42,343 nt of DNA from Apostichopus californicus (lineage: Eukaryota; Echinodermata; Holothuroidea; Aspidochirotida; Stichopodidae): contig JAIPMN010002101.1 of NCBI GenBank assembly GCA_020650975.1, positions 1 to 42,343 of the forward strand. Direction: 5' to 3'. The notes beneath the pieces are model-generated. The model worked only from the letters and a program-made list of their open reading frames with translations, was not told the origin of the DNA and searched no databases. A program made the translations under genes and the position numbers. Positions 23,301-33,842 of this stretch are shown here, piece after piece. The first letter of the stretch is position 1. Every line of letters begins with the position of its first letter.

Positions 23301-26300
23301 TTTTTTTTGGGGCTCATATGAACATGTTAGTTTCTACATATCTTTGTGTGCATTTCATGAAGAACAAACTATGTTCAGGTCATTCAATTTAATAGTAACC
23401 TAAAATATGCTAGAAAGTCCAATAGTGGCCACTCATTCTAACACCGCCATTCCCAAAGCAATTTGTCTTCACATTCAAAATGTCCAATTAAAACAATCTT
23501 AAATCTCTGATAACAATTTGAAGAGTTACACACCACCAGGAAATAATTAACAAAATTTGTTCTACAGGACCCTTCATTCTAGGGTCACAAGTAACCATTT
23601 AAAATCATCTCTTGTGACACTAACAAACAAGAAAACAACAACCCAGAAATGAGCTTATGTTTCTCGCATGTCAGACTGTTTAAGAATCGTATTAACCTCA
23701 CCTTTGCTATTGTCGTTTGTTTCTGATAGGCTCTTTTACATTCCACCGGTGAAGACGGTCTGCTATTAACTTTGTCTCTTGTATCTGGGGACTCATCCGG
23801 ACCAGATGGGCTGGAGAGTTGGGCTGTGATTCGTTTGGAACATTCTGAACAGTCTACGTCTTGAACGAGCTCGACTTGAGTGAAGTTCTCCAGCATGGTC
23901 TCTAAGGACGTCATCCCAAAGGCGCTGACAGGCAGGTACAGGGTCAGACCATCAAACTGAGAATATGTCACCCGATACTGAGATTGAAAATAAAATGGCA
24001 CGATTTATAAGAAATGCAAATTGTATCTCTGGAGATTTGTTAACAATTTTGTAAACAAAAAATTCTTAACAGATACACAAAATATCCAATTTTGAAACCA
24101 GCAAAGAAAAAATTATAGTAAAAAAAATAATATGACATAGAAAATGAGACAAACCTTATGTCCACAGGCTGTGCATGTTAAATGATGAGCTGTCAAACCT
24201 CTAAACGGAAGCTCCAATCCTCTCGTGGAGACAGGCGGCAAATAGACATCAATACTAGATCGTAAGCTGGGCTGGTGCAGTAATCCGTTCTTTGGTGTCT
24301 GGAAGGATATAAACATTGCAAAGATATCTTCTTCACTCCAGGGAATAGCATAAAAGAAAATGATTTATAACTGTAACACCTATGACTCATTGTTATGACA
24401 AAAACTCTACAATGAGCACCAACAGTGCAGATTAGTGTATTAAATTACATTGTTGTCAATAGTGCAGATTAGTACATTAAGTTACATTGTTGTCAATAGA
24501 GCAGATTAGTACACAAAGTTACATTGTTGTCAATAGTGCAGATTACTACACTAAGTTACATTGTTGTCAATAGTGCAGATTAGTACATTAAGTTACATTG
24601 TTGTCAATAGTGCAGATTAGTAACATTAAGTTACATTGTTGTCAATAGTGCAGATTATTATATCAAGTTACATTGTAGTCAAAAGTGCAGATTACTACAC
24701 TTAGTTACATTGTTGTCAATAGTGCTGATTAGTACATTAAGTTACATTGTTGTCAGAAAGGATCTACAAAGCTCATCATTAACTTGTAACACATTTAAAG
24801 TGGTGTCGAAGAAATTTTGAAGGAGAGGGGGAGGGGGGAGTCAAAATTGTGAAAAGAAAGTGAACAAAGGGAGAGCAGGGAAGTGGAATGGAAGATAGTA
24901 ATACAAAGGAATGTGTCTACTGTAGTTTTGCCAAGCGCTTAGAAACTTTTGTATTAGGCGCTATATAGTTGTTATCTATTATTTCTATTATTATTATTAT
25001 TATTAAAAGAATGAACTTGTTGGGAAGATCCATTGATTGTCCTCCTCTGAACAATAGACTGTTATTATATTTATTAACGTTCAAAATGTACGGTACAATC
25101 TTATAATTATTGACTTCATATTTATCCTAATCTCTTTAAGAATCAATTGCAAAGGTACTAAACATACGTCAGTTAACTTTTGCAGTAGTAGCACCTCGTA
25201 GTACTGCAGTCAGGAGTCACAGAATCAAAATGCAAGAATTTCACATTTTGATGGTTCCTGATTCCTCTTTACCTTCAACCCCCCCCCCCCTCTCACCTCC
25301 AGTTATTTAAATTAGATTGCAAGACAAGTATAACGGAACTTACTGCAAGCGAAGATGCCTCTGAGAAGGTTGGCACAGATGAAAGCTTCTCTGAGTCAGC
25401 CTGTAATTCATTCACAAGGAACTGGAACAGCTCTTGACAATCCTTTGGCATAAATGAAGGAAATATTTTTTGTAATCAGATTGTACATACAAACATGTCA
25501 TACACCATATAGATACAAAAATGTACCCAGTAATCACTCAATGATATCACATACTGTTTCAGCTGTATAAGGAAATCATTTGACGGGGGTGAAATCAAAG
25601 AGGGGGGGGGGGTGGTTGGAGAGAGTCACAATTTTGTAACATTCAGAAACTTGAGCAAATTTTGTTTCAATGTATCATGCAGGTATTTATAGTATGTGCA
25701 CATTTTGGTGATCTGCAAAATTTTGTGATGCACAAATCTGGCGTGCACACTGCACAGTTTATCTTACCTGTTGTTCTCTATTGTGTCCCCAGTTGCAGTT
25801 ATTCAGTGCATGGAGTACATCATGAGGTGAATATATCAATCCACCTGAATGATTGCTGGAGAAGTCATTCACCACTAGAAATAAAGCAAAAAACAAAATA
25901 TGTGAAATATACCTACTGTATAAAAAAAACTGATGCAGTAATGCTCAAGATAAACATATGATATTTATGAATAGATCAGAGCATTAAACATTAAAAGAAT
26001 AGATTTCTCTTTTCGTGCTTTTAAAATCAGTACTTTAACTCTTTGATTTCTCACCTTCCAGTGTTTTTGAAAGCTTATAGGCTAGATCATGTCGCTTTCC
26101 TTGAAACTGTCTGTTTATCAAAGCCCTCTGCAACCATTTCACAAACTTTGGACAAGCTGCCAGGCTTTGCAAAATGGTGTTCAAATAACATGTGTTGCCT
26201 AGGTTTTCAAGGCCAGCGACTTTTCCTGAAATAAAAGAATGGATAGCAATAAAGAGGAACATTAAAAATACTGTGGTAACTATGAACTTCAAGAAGACAA

Positions 26301-26656
26301 AATCTCTGATAACTGTGTAGGAATGAATGTTCAGACGAGAAATAATAAAATGTTGAAATCTTACACAAGGTCTGAGCTATGTAAATAGTTTGACGATTTA
26401 ACAATGGGGAAATAACATGGGGTATCCTACCCTATTGCACTGAACCTAACATTGTGGGCCTAACATTAGGCTGCCGTAAATTGCTGTTAGGCTAGCAAAG
26501 CGTAAACTAAGAAAAAATGATCTCACTGTTATTCCTCAGATTTTTGCCTCCAGAACTATTTCCGCCCCATACTATGTATGAAACTGCTGCTGTTACTGCA
26601 GCACCTAGCCCAATTATAGGTATTACGAAATCTCGCGGTATTGAAATCAAAGACAT
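20397..26656 (-). CDS. USP30: ubiquitin carboxyl-terminal hydrolase 30, 8 coding exons
   Basis: USP30 is a deubiquitinase of the mitochondrial outer membrane that opposes PINK1/Parkin mitophagy by removing ubiquitin, preferring Lys6 links. Coding exons (minus strand): 26656-26527, 26225-26055, 25874-25768, 25442-25344, 24298-24155, 23977-23702, 22467-22271 and 20610-20397. Phases agree and give 445 residues (human 517). Residues 11-30 form a membrane anchor after a short N-terminus, followed by basic KNLRNNRK. The Cys box is GLENLGNTCYLN (Cys56). CxxC pairs at 211-214 and 260-263 match the zinc ribbon. LPQCLCIH begins at 310. The His box is GHFLTYRR (His397), and WLCISDEHV supplies Ser420, the unusual third catalytic residue of USP30. 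An in-frame stop precedes the ATG. About six residues before LPQCLCIH are absent compared with human; I found no micro-exon for them. Confidence 0.93.
20611..22270 (-). other. USP30 intron 7
   Basis: About 1.66 kb between the last two coding exons; phase 2 is kept across it. It holds the 155-bp direct repeat, G and C runs near 21129 and 21497, and at about 21623 a CAGTGGCCCACAACCTTTTT string. That string resembles one terminus of a hAT/Charlie-type element whose partner end I could not find. Confidence 0.7.
20649..20940. repeat. imperfect direct repeat, about 155-bp period, in USP30 intron 7
   Basis: Two diverged copies starting near 20649 and 20804 share TCAGCTAACGTATTnG, CTTCTAGATGG-like, CACATACA and ATTCATTA segments in the same order. 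No coding content. Confidence 0.65.
24425..24758. repeat. 37-bp tandem repeat, nine copies, in USP30 intron 4
   Basis: Nine head-to-tail copies of a 37-bp unit built on GTGCAGATTAGTACATTAAG followed by TTACATTGTTGTCAATA. Most copies differ at only one to five positions, and copy 6 has one extra base. It lies between coding exons 4 and 5 of USP30. The spacing is direct, with no unique spacers, so it is a minisatellite. Confidence 0.95.
24921..25012 (+). mobile_element. 3' end of a retroposon with (ATT)n tail, in USP30 intron 4
   Basis: The sequence GCCAAGCGCTTAGAAAC, then TTAGGCGCTATATAG, then an (ATT)n run is the form of a SINE or LINE 3' end ending in an ATT microsatellite. Only this tail region is recognisable. 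The family is not assigned. Confidence 0.5.
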
Positions 26657-27839
26657 CACGTTAATTTGGTTCGCTTTTCAATACATTGCTAATCATGTTA
26701 CTTTTCAGTACCGGTGGCGACGACTTAGTCAAGTACAATGTTTTTGTTCCGCAAATCGGAAAGATACTCATGCAAACACTATACACCCTCACAGAATGAA
26801 ACTATTTCTTGTTGTATGCGGTTTTTAACATTTCGGTAATTATTAAAACTAACTTTGCTTGTTTAATAAATATGTGTATTCAGTAACCATCGGGTTATTT
26901 TTTGTTCATGAAACGGTAAGAATTCAACTTTAAAAACGACAGAACGGGAACAAAGTTTACTCTAAAATGAGCGAGTCAATGTGTAGTTAGTACTTAGTAG
27001 TTTCGCGACATGCAATAGTTTGTCACCCAATTAACCACATGGCGTTGGCCTTTTATACAGAATCGGCCAACAGTATGCCGTAAAAGATTACACATATTGA
27101 TTGCGAATTCCATAGAAATATATATTAGAAATCCGAACATCTATTCAATTGGTCTTTGACTGTGAAGTTCTATAGCTTAGTGGACCTAGCCTTACTCTGA
27201 TAACTGTTTGAGGAATGGGTTGAGTCTACAACAAGTAGCATGGGCACTTCGTATTCCGGACACCTAAGCCTTAAATCACCCCAAAACTATATCTATTGGT
27301 ATAAATCACCTGAAAATATACTTGATATGGTGGGAGAAGTGTGTTATATAACGATACACGGCCAAACTTTCTTTCCTGCAAACTGTTTTCACGTTGTAAA
27401 AAAGAAGATTCTTCGTGATTGTGGAACTGGTATTTCTTTGCTAGAGACTTAGAGTATTGCCAATTTCGGACACACAGTCCCACAGTGTGGCGCTAGTGAT
27501 AAAATTGGTGGCGCAGTTGCTCTTTCAGTAATTATAACAGACTTCATAGATCTCCGTCATTTTATTGACAAATATGTAAGTATTTACTTGCACACGGGTC
27601 ATTTTGGAGAGAAAATAACTGTAGCTTCGTACTTTTTGGTGAAATTTGGCTCTTCCTGTAGGTTGTCATGGTGAAATCGTGCATTTCTTAGGGGTGTCCG
27701 AAATTGGCAGTGTTCCGAAATTAGCAATACTGACTATACATTTAGGGTGCATCTACCTTTAGACTAATGTGAGTTTAATAACCTGCAGATTTTGAGAGCA
27801 GCTAACTCTACTTCAAATGTTCTTTTCTGATTTCTTCAG
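26657..27839. promoter_or_regulatory. head-to-head promoter region of USP30 and the 312-residue gene
   Basis: About 1.2 kb separates the USP30 start codon (minus strand) from the acceptor that precedes the next ATG (plus strand). Because that ATG follows an acceptor (TTTCTTCAG, ending 27839), a non-coding 5' exon should lie inside this region; GTAAGA near 26911 is one possible donor. The region also holds a TA-flanked inverted-repeat element (27452-27734). No TATA box is evident. Confidence 0.5.
27452..27734. mobile_element. TA-flanked inverted-repeat element (Tc1/mariner-like MITE)
   Basis: The left end GAGTATTGCCAATTTCGGACAC and the right end, read in reverse as GTCAGTATTGCTAATTTCGG then AACAC, match over about 20 bases with small gaps. 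Both ends are flanked by TA (27450-27451 and 27735-27736), the target of Tc1/mariner elements. The 283-bp interior has no coding capacity. A second inner copy of the CCGAAATT motif sits just inside the right end. Confidence 0.6.
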
Positions 27840-27844
27840 CACCA

Positions 27845-30591
27845 ATGGCATCTCTGACAGATGATACATTAAGCAGATGTGGATCTTTAGTAGAGAGAAG
27901 AAGGCTTCCTTTACACAAAGGCATCATAGTAAAAGTCAAACTGAGCAAACAAACGCTGGATATTTTTAGACTGCGAAAAGCAAGTGGAACTGGTATATCT
28001 GAATTATGCCAAAGTAACAGCAACCAAGGATTAGATGATGTTGGTGGTGCAAATGGAAGTCATCGCCAAATATCAGATGGGATCATATTTTCAGAGGCGG
28101 TAGATCCAATCCTCGCAGCATGCTTTCTGTCATCTCTAAGGAGATCTAATAATTTCTTGGACTATTGCTTGACAACATTCAGTTATATATGTCAACATAG
28201 AATGCATAGTAAGAAGGATTTTACTACACTAACCACATACGTTAAAGTTATAATACCAATCATGCCGTCCACAAGGCTTTCACTGGAAGCAGATATCAGG
28301 TGGTAAGTCTGAATAAAAACATGTATTTTTTGTTGTGTTTTTCGGGGGCAAGGAATGAAAGAAAAATATTTATCTCATAAATTTTATTGAGCTATGATCA
28401 ATGCTGCCATTCTTCATCAAGTTTGATTCTGTTGCAGAACTTATGTTTGTTTTACTGTTCAGTATGTGGCCATGTAGCTAGTTTTTTTTATAGAGGAGGG
28501 AGAAGGTATGAGGAAATTAGGAAGGCAAGAGTGTTTTGCAAAAAAATAAAATATTAACAAACAAAAATAATTTATGATTCAGCCTCAATAGTAAACCTGT
28601 ACACTTTAACATATTATTCTTTTAAGTTTTTATTTATTTATTTTTTTGTTGTTGAATAATTTGTTTTCTCTCTACAGGAGTGATCGTATTTTATCGCTTT
28701 GGATGAATCGTCTCATCATTGAAGATGTTTTTTCGTGGTTTTCTACCCTTGGAGGTGCTTACTCTTCGTTAGGTGATTACCACAACAGCTGTGTAAGTAT
28801 TTCAATTCTTTAAACAGGTTTATTCTTTGAATGGTGATCAGGTTTTGAAAACCTGGAAGTTTGCTTGCCCAGTTCTGGATATTATATGCTGTGGTCGTCC
28901 ATGGTGGTATCGATTGCTTTTACTCCTGTAAATATGAAGGGCTATCAAGATCAAACCAACATGAATAATTTGTTCGTGTAAAGGTTATGTTTATGAACTA
29001 TATCTCTGTATGAAACATTTCTTGATGTGTTTGGGACAGAGTCGGGTGTATGAAAATAAATCTTCTGGGTTTTTTAGGGAAAGTTTATCGGATTTATACC
29101 AGAAACAGTATTGAATTCAAATTTGCATAGTGTAGTTGGACAACAGTTAGGTGTTATGGATAATGTTAATATACAAATTTCTCTCACATACAATATGGAC
29201 AATGCCAAGTCCATTGTACATACTCACCATCTATGGCTTTGATGAAATTTAAGCCATGGTAGTGTTCTTTATTATCTTTATGAATATCCACCACACATTT
29301 TGAGATATTACTCAAAAAAGTCCATTCCCCATTCTTATTTCTCAGTTGATGGTTAAGTTGAAACAATTTTACATATGTCAAGTTGCTTAAGAACTATAGT
29401 GTGCTGTCTTGGCAATGTTATATCTCAACAAACTTGAGCTAGCAATATCAATATCAATTTATACAAAAGACAAATATTTAATCTGCTGTTTTCTAGATCT
29501 AATGGAGATGCTTAAATGTTCGCACACAGTATATTATGTTGTTCTTTTCTTTCCATTTTTGAAGGCAATACAAGCTGGCTTCCTATCGGTCAAACAGTTG
29601 AAGTTAGCTTGGACTCTGGGAGACCCATTCCTCCAGTCCAGATGTTTGATTTATTTATCACAGAGTTTAATGCAAAGAGGTTACTTCAAATTAGCTCGGA
29701 CAATAATCAGGTACGGTAGTGCTTTAATCAGTTATGTTTTATCGTCACTTCTAAAACAAGTTTGTGAGGTTTTGTATTATTGTTTATCATAAAATACAGT
29801 TCATTATTTCCTATTTATTGCTCATTAAGACCAGACTTGGAGATAGGAGACTTGAACTTTTTTACAGCATCTAAAAATACCAAACAGTTTAAAGAAAATT
29901 GAAATATCAATCTTAATATTTACACTAACTTAATTTTTAGAAACACAAGCTTTAAATAGTAGATATTAAGATGTGCTGTGAGTGGGTAAAAAGGTATATT
30001 TGTCAGTCTTTTCACTGGTTAAAGCAAGTAATAGAAATTTGAAAAAGTAGAGTGAAATTAAGAAAGAGGACTTGCTTTAGCAGCATATGACTCAGCTAAT
30101 CTGGTATTTATAAAAATTAAAGATCCTTGAAAAGTCAGTCTCTTAGATTCATATTTAATGTCCATGATTATGAATTGTCAACAGCTCTGTAACTGGACGA
30201 CATACATTAATCTTGAAGTGACTCGAACTAGGGACCTTATGATTGGAAGGCACCGGCGTTAACCACTGAGCTAACACTCCTACATTTATGATATTACACA
30301 ATAATTCTTTGATACCTTTCACAGCATGGTCTTCCTTTAACAAATGCTGTATATCTCATTTTGCTTGACAGAAAACAATATCAGTTTGCGGTGTCTGCAA
30401 AACTTCATGACCATCGTTTGGTAGCCATGTGCGAAGGAGTGTGGACGAGACTGCTGTACACGCAGTGGACACAAAAAGTAGGAAAAGGCAAAGACATTCC
30501 CTTTAAGATGGTTAAGCTGTCTCAGGTTTGTAACGAGAGAGGAGAAGTCCACACTAACGGTCACATCAGCAGGTCTGAATTAACAAATTAA
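27845..30591 (+). CDS. unrecognised conserved-looking TPR-like protein, 4 coding exons
   Basis: Coding exons 27845-28302, 28678-28792, 29565-29710 and 30372-30591 have GT-AG borders (donors GTAAGT, GTAAGT, GTACGG) and matching phases, giving 312 residues. The ATG lies six bases into an exon opened by a TTTCTTCAG acceptor, so the 5' UTR is spliced. The protein looks alpha-helical and soluble, with no signal peptide or membrane segment. The middle (about 153-255) resembles TPR-type helix pairs: DVFSWFSTLGGAYSSLGDY, then LAWTLGDPFLQSRCLIYLSQ, then MQRGYFKLARTIIRKQYQF. That pattern of small residues, LGD turns and spaced Arg/Ala suggests a protein-binding scaffold, but I cannot assign a family or function. 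The C-terminus is hydrophilic. It is divergent from USP30 and may share its promoter. Confidence 0.85.
30140..30285 (-). mobile_element. tRNA-derived SINE in intron 3 of the 312-residue gene
   Basis: On the minus strand from about 30283, GTAGGAGTGTTAGCTCAGTG and GTTAACGCCGG form a tRNA-like head with a clear A box (TTAGCTCAGTGG), and AGTTCGAGTCAC is a B box about 35 bases on. The downstream body is short. It is unlike the 12.3-12.6 kb SINE in head sequence, so at least two SINE families are present. The ends do not pair as an acceptor stem. Confidence 0.65.
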
Positions 30592-31848
30592 ACCAAATGA
30601 TGGACTACAATATCACATTGATGTGTTGTCTAGCCGTGCAGGGACTGACGTACGGGCAAAACTTGTATCTGGAAGGATTATACACCAGATCCTTTAGCTT
30701 CATAACTTTATAGTACATTGTTTAACTGTTATTTTGAGTGATTTCTGTTGGAACTACTTTACAACGTTTGCAAGACCGATGCACAAAGATTGCATGTTTC
30801 GTCTCACATAAAACATGTAAGAATGATAGCTCTAGAGTCATATTGCAAAAACACTGTTGTAAGTGTAACTCTTCTACATTCTTTATTACCAGCTGAAGGT
30901 ATCTCATTTAACATTGGGGTGCACCGGATATCCGGTCTGGTTGCACTATCCGGACAGATAATTAAAACTTATCAGGTTCTGGTCAGATCTTTTATTGATA
31001 TCTGTCCAGAGTTATCTCTTGAAAATTCGTCGCTAGTATCCTGTAAGCTTGTGGTCATTGAGTATCATTTTCCAACAAGTATGTACTCTTTACGAACGAA
31101 TGTCAACAATGGATGTAAATTTAAGTTTCCTTCTGTTTCTACATTCTGAGCAAGTTTTCACAAGTTGAGGATGAAGGAAGAGAAGCATTCTTCAGTTTTA
31201 TTGTTTTCTCTGATTTTCATTCCCTCTCGATAAAAAATCCAGTCCGGCCGGATTTTGGGAAGGATCCAGCAAAACTGGTTCCGGTCAGATCCTTAACTTT
31301 GGATTCAGCGCACACTTAATTAAAGAGTAGCTAAGCACATGTACTTGCTTAGTAGTTGTTCAAATGTAAAAGATCAACCTATTTTAATGGTCTTGTTTGG
31401 AGAAGAAATATGCTAACATGTCACACCAATATTCAAAACAACAACACAAAACTCTGCAAGTGACTAATCAGTCAGTTTAACCAGAATTGTTAAAAAACCA
31501 CTTTGTTTGGAGGTCAAGTTCTTCATTTCAACATAACATTTAATGTTCAATGAGTCAAGAAAATTTGAATTGCCATATCTACGATTCTTGTCATAGAATA
31601 TGACATTTGAAACGTGGTATGTAATTACATCGCTGGTCTAAACCAGCGTACCAGATTTCTTAGAATATATATTTGACTTCTAGATTTATTACTTAATATA
31701 AAACAATGATACACAAATTGTATTCAGGCAAGATTCTTTATTTTGAATTCTGACTTTTCAATACAGTAATGCACAAGTTTATAAGTGAAAATACATATAT
31801 TGGATCAACTAATTACTTATACGTTGGCAACACTATCAGTTGTCATCT

Positions 31849-31923
31849 AAACTTGTCCCCCTAAGTTGATCTAAACTTGTCCTCTAAGTTGATCTAACCT
31901 TATCCTCCTAAGTTGATCTAAAC
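31849..31923. repeat. short tandem repeat, about 23 bp, three copies
   Basis: Three copies of a unit containing CCTAAGTTGATCTAAACTTG, with small length differences. Confidence 0.8.
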
Positions 31924-33502
31924 CAAGAAAAGAACAAGTTAACTTCCACTGAAATTGATAGACAGTTACAACTTACTTTAGGATCTCAGAACAACTCATG
32001 AATCCTCTTTGGGACATTTTTGTAGCACAGCCTTTTTTTTTCAATTGATACATAGAATTATTTCATTAAACTACTCCATGTTTGCTCATGCAGGTTGGCT
32101 TGACATTGGCCTAAAGTTGCCTGATACCTTGCAGAAAAGGCAGCAGCTGGATTTTCAATTGTTTTAACGCAAGGACGAACTAACGGATCGATGTTCTAAC
32201 TTTACTAACACTTCTTCTTGCACCCATCTATCAAACTGATTCTCAGTTCAGTGTCTGTCAGAGGGTGAATCCATGAGAAATGTAAACAACCCATAGACTG
32301 ATGTGATGATAGCTCCCAAAAAGGGTTCATGGTCTGCACCACTTAAGCACCAGGGTCAGTAGGGGGCCGAGGTAAAATAGAAAATATAGACCAATGTATT
32401 CTAGTACATATGACTTTATGAAGACATCAGAGAGTGGGCCTTGCAACATAACTGTCCCTGGGCTCAACTTATCACTACCCATGCCTGTAGAACTGACTGA
32501 TATGCTGGGTGAGGGGGGGAGGTGAGGAAAATTTGAAATTACACGATCAATATGTATCATCATGCATATGAACGATGATAACTTATATATGTTGTATACT
32601 TAATAATGTTGGTATATTTAAGTTACTTACATATATAATTTCCCTTTCCAGAGTAAAGGCTATTGATTGTTCCTACTCAAATTAAAATTTAAAATTCTAT
32701 CCAGTGTAATTAAAATAACACTTGACAATTTTTTATCTAAGACTAAGGAAAACATTATTGCTGTTGTAAATAAAAATTACCCAATTCTCTTAATGTCGCA
32801 ATTTGTCATTACAGATCAGTTTCACATCTAACCTTAAATGATTCAACTCTACCGTAACACAAAAAGTACAAAATTACACAAAATTACTATTGGTTACTCA
32901 AAGTTGCTCATGGACGTGCAAAATATTTTCAAATTAAGATATGGCTATTATGTCACTTCATTGGATAAATCCCTATCCAGACTAACCTCATTCATTGCTT
33001 TTGCTTTTTAGCAAACTTAAAAATCTGGAACTGTCATTGGTCAATGAAACTTGGCAGAATAATTTAAAGTTTTCTATTGCAGAAGATTTTTATGACTAAT
33101 CTGTTCATAAACATATTATGATCTGCAATACTGTAAAGGGGTCAAAGCTGGATTGCATCTACAAACTTTTCATTTTGCAAAGACCTGTCCATCAACAGGA
33201 AAACATTTATAAATTATTTTTAAACAATGTAAATCAATGACTCTGACAATATATAGAATTTTGGATATTGAGGAAGCAAATCCTAAATTCTGTTTCATTT
33301 GTTTTGATTTTTTGACATTTTCTTCCCAAATTTTCTTCTCAAAATATGGTTGCATTGATCAGTAAGGATTGTCACCATCAAAAACAGAACACAATCTACT
33401 ACACAATTTTTTAATCAAGATTTATGCGAACATTGCATTATGCTATGCAAATTATCCCAAAGTAACAAGAAGTAAAAAGATGAAAACCACAAAATCATCA
33501 TC

Positions 33503-33508
33503 TTTATT
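33503..33508 (-). terminator. polyadenylation signal (AATAAA on minus strand) of TMX2
   Basis: TTTATT on the plus strand, which is AATAAA on the minus strand, 335 bases beyond the TMX2 stop. It is the nearest canonical signal I saw and would give a compact 3' UTR. Confidence 0.5.
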
Positions 33509-33749
33509 GTCTCAATGCAAAACATAAAGACTTCAAAAACTTGCAATGAGGTATTGATTTCATCTCCTTTGTTTAACATGCACATCAGTGACCTTGTGAT
33601 TTGACTTTGATATATTGCTCAGCCTACTGTAGAAATGTCAGGCTCTTTAATATGACTATTACATTTACCTATGCAGTCATTTTATTCAAAGGAATAAGCA
33701 AATTTGTCTCAATGACACGAGATAAAGTAGATATATAATTCACAGACAA

Positions 33750-33832
33750 CCTCTCAGCACCAAGTTAATCCTTCCTCACAATTCAACACCAAGTTAATCC
33801 TCCCTCACATCTCAGCACCAAGTTTATCCTCT
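33750..33832. repeat. 28-bp repeat, three copies, in the TMX2 3' UTR
   Basis: Three imperfect copies of CAGCACCAAGTTAATCCTCC plus CTCACAT, ending about 11 bases downstream of the TMX2 stop codon. They should lie in the mature 3' UTR. Confidence 0.75.
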
Positions 33833-33842
33833 GTTTAAAACA

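Larger units (their letters stand above)
30592..33842. other. intergenic stretch between the 312-residue gene and TMX2
   Basis: No supported gene. A 133-codon open frame (30748-31149) overlaps sequence beginning GGGGTGCACCGGATATCCGG that looks like a transposon end, so I do not call it coding. A three-copy repeat of CTAAGTTGATCTAAACTTGTCCT (31849-31923) is present. The right end should be the 3' UTR of TMX2 (minus strand). The remainder is AT-rich and featureless. Confidence 0.6.

Noticed and set aside
24425-24758. Regular repeats resembling a CRISPR array
   Set aside because: Units abut directly with no unique spacers, and the setting is a eukaryotic intron.
30218-30285. Possible tRNA gene on the minus strand
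   Set aside because: Good A and B boxes, but no closing acceptor stem; the sequence runs on into a SINE-like body.
30748-31149. 133-codon open frame just after the 312-residue gene
   Set aside because: It overlaps a GGGGTGCACCGGATATCCGG block that looks like a transposon end, shows no domain I know, and has no well-placed splice sites. A partner terminus near 31300 was only loosely similar, so I did not call the element either.
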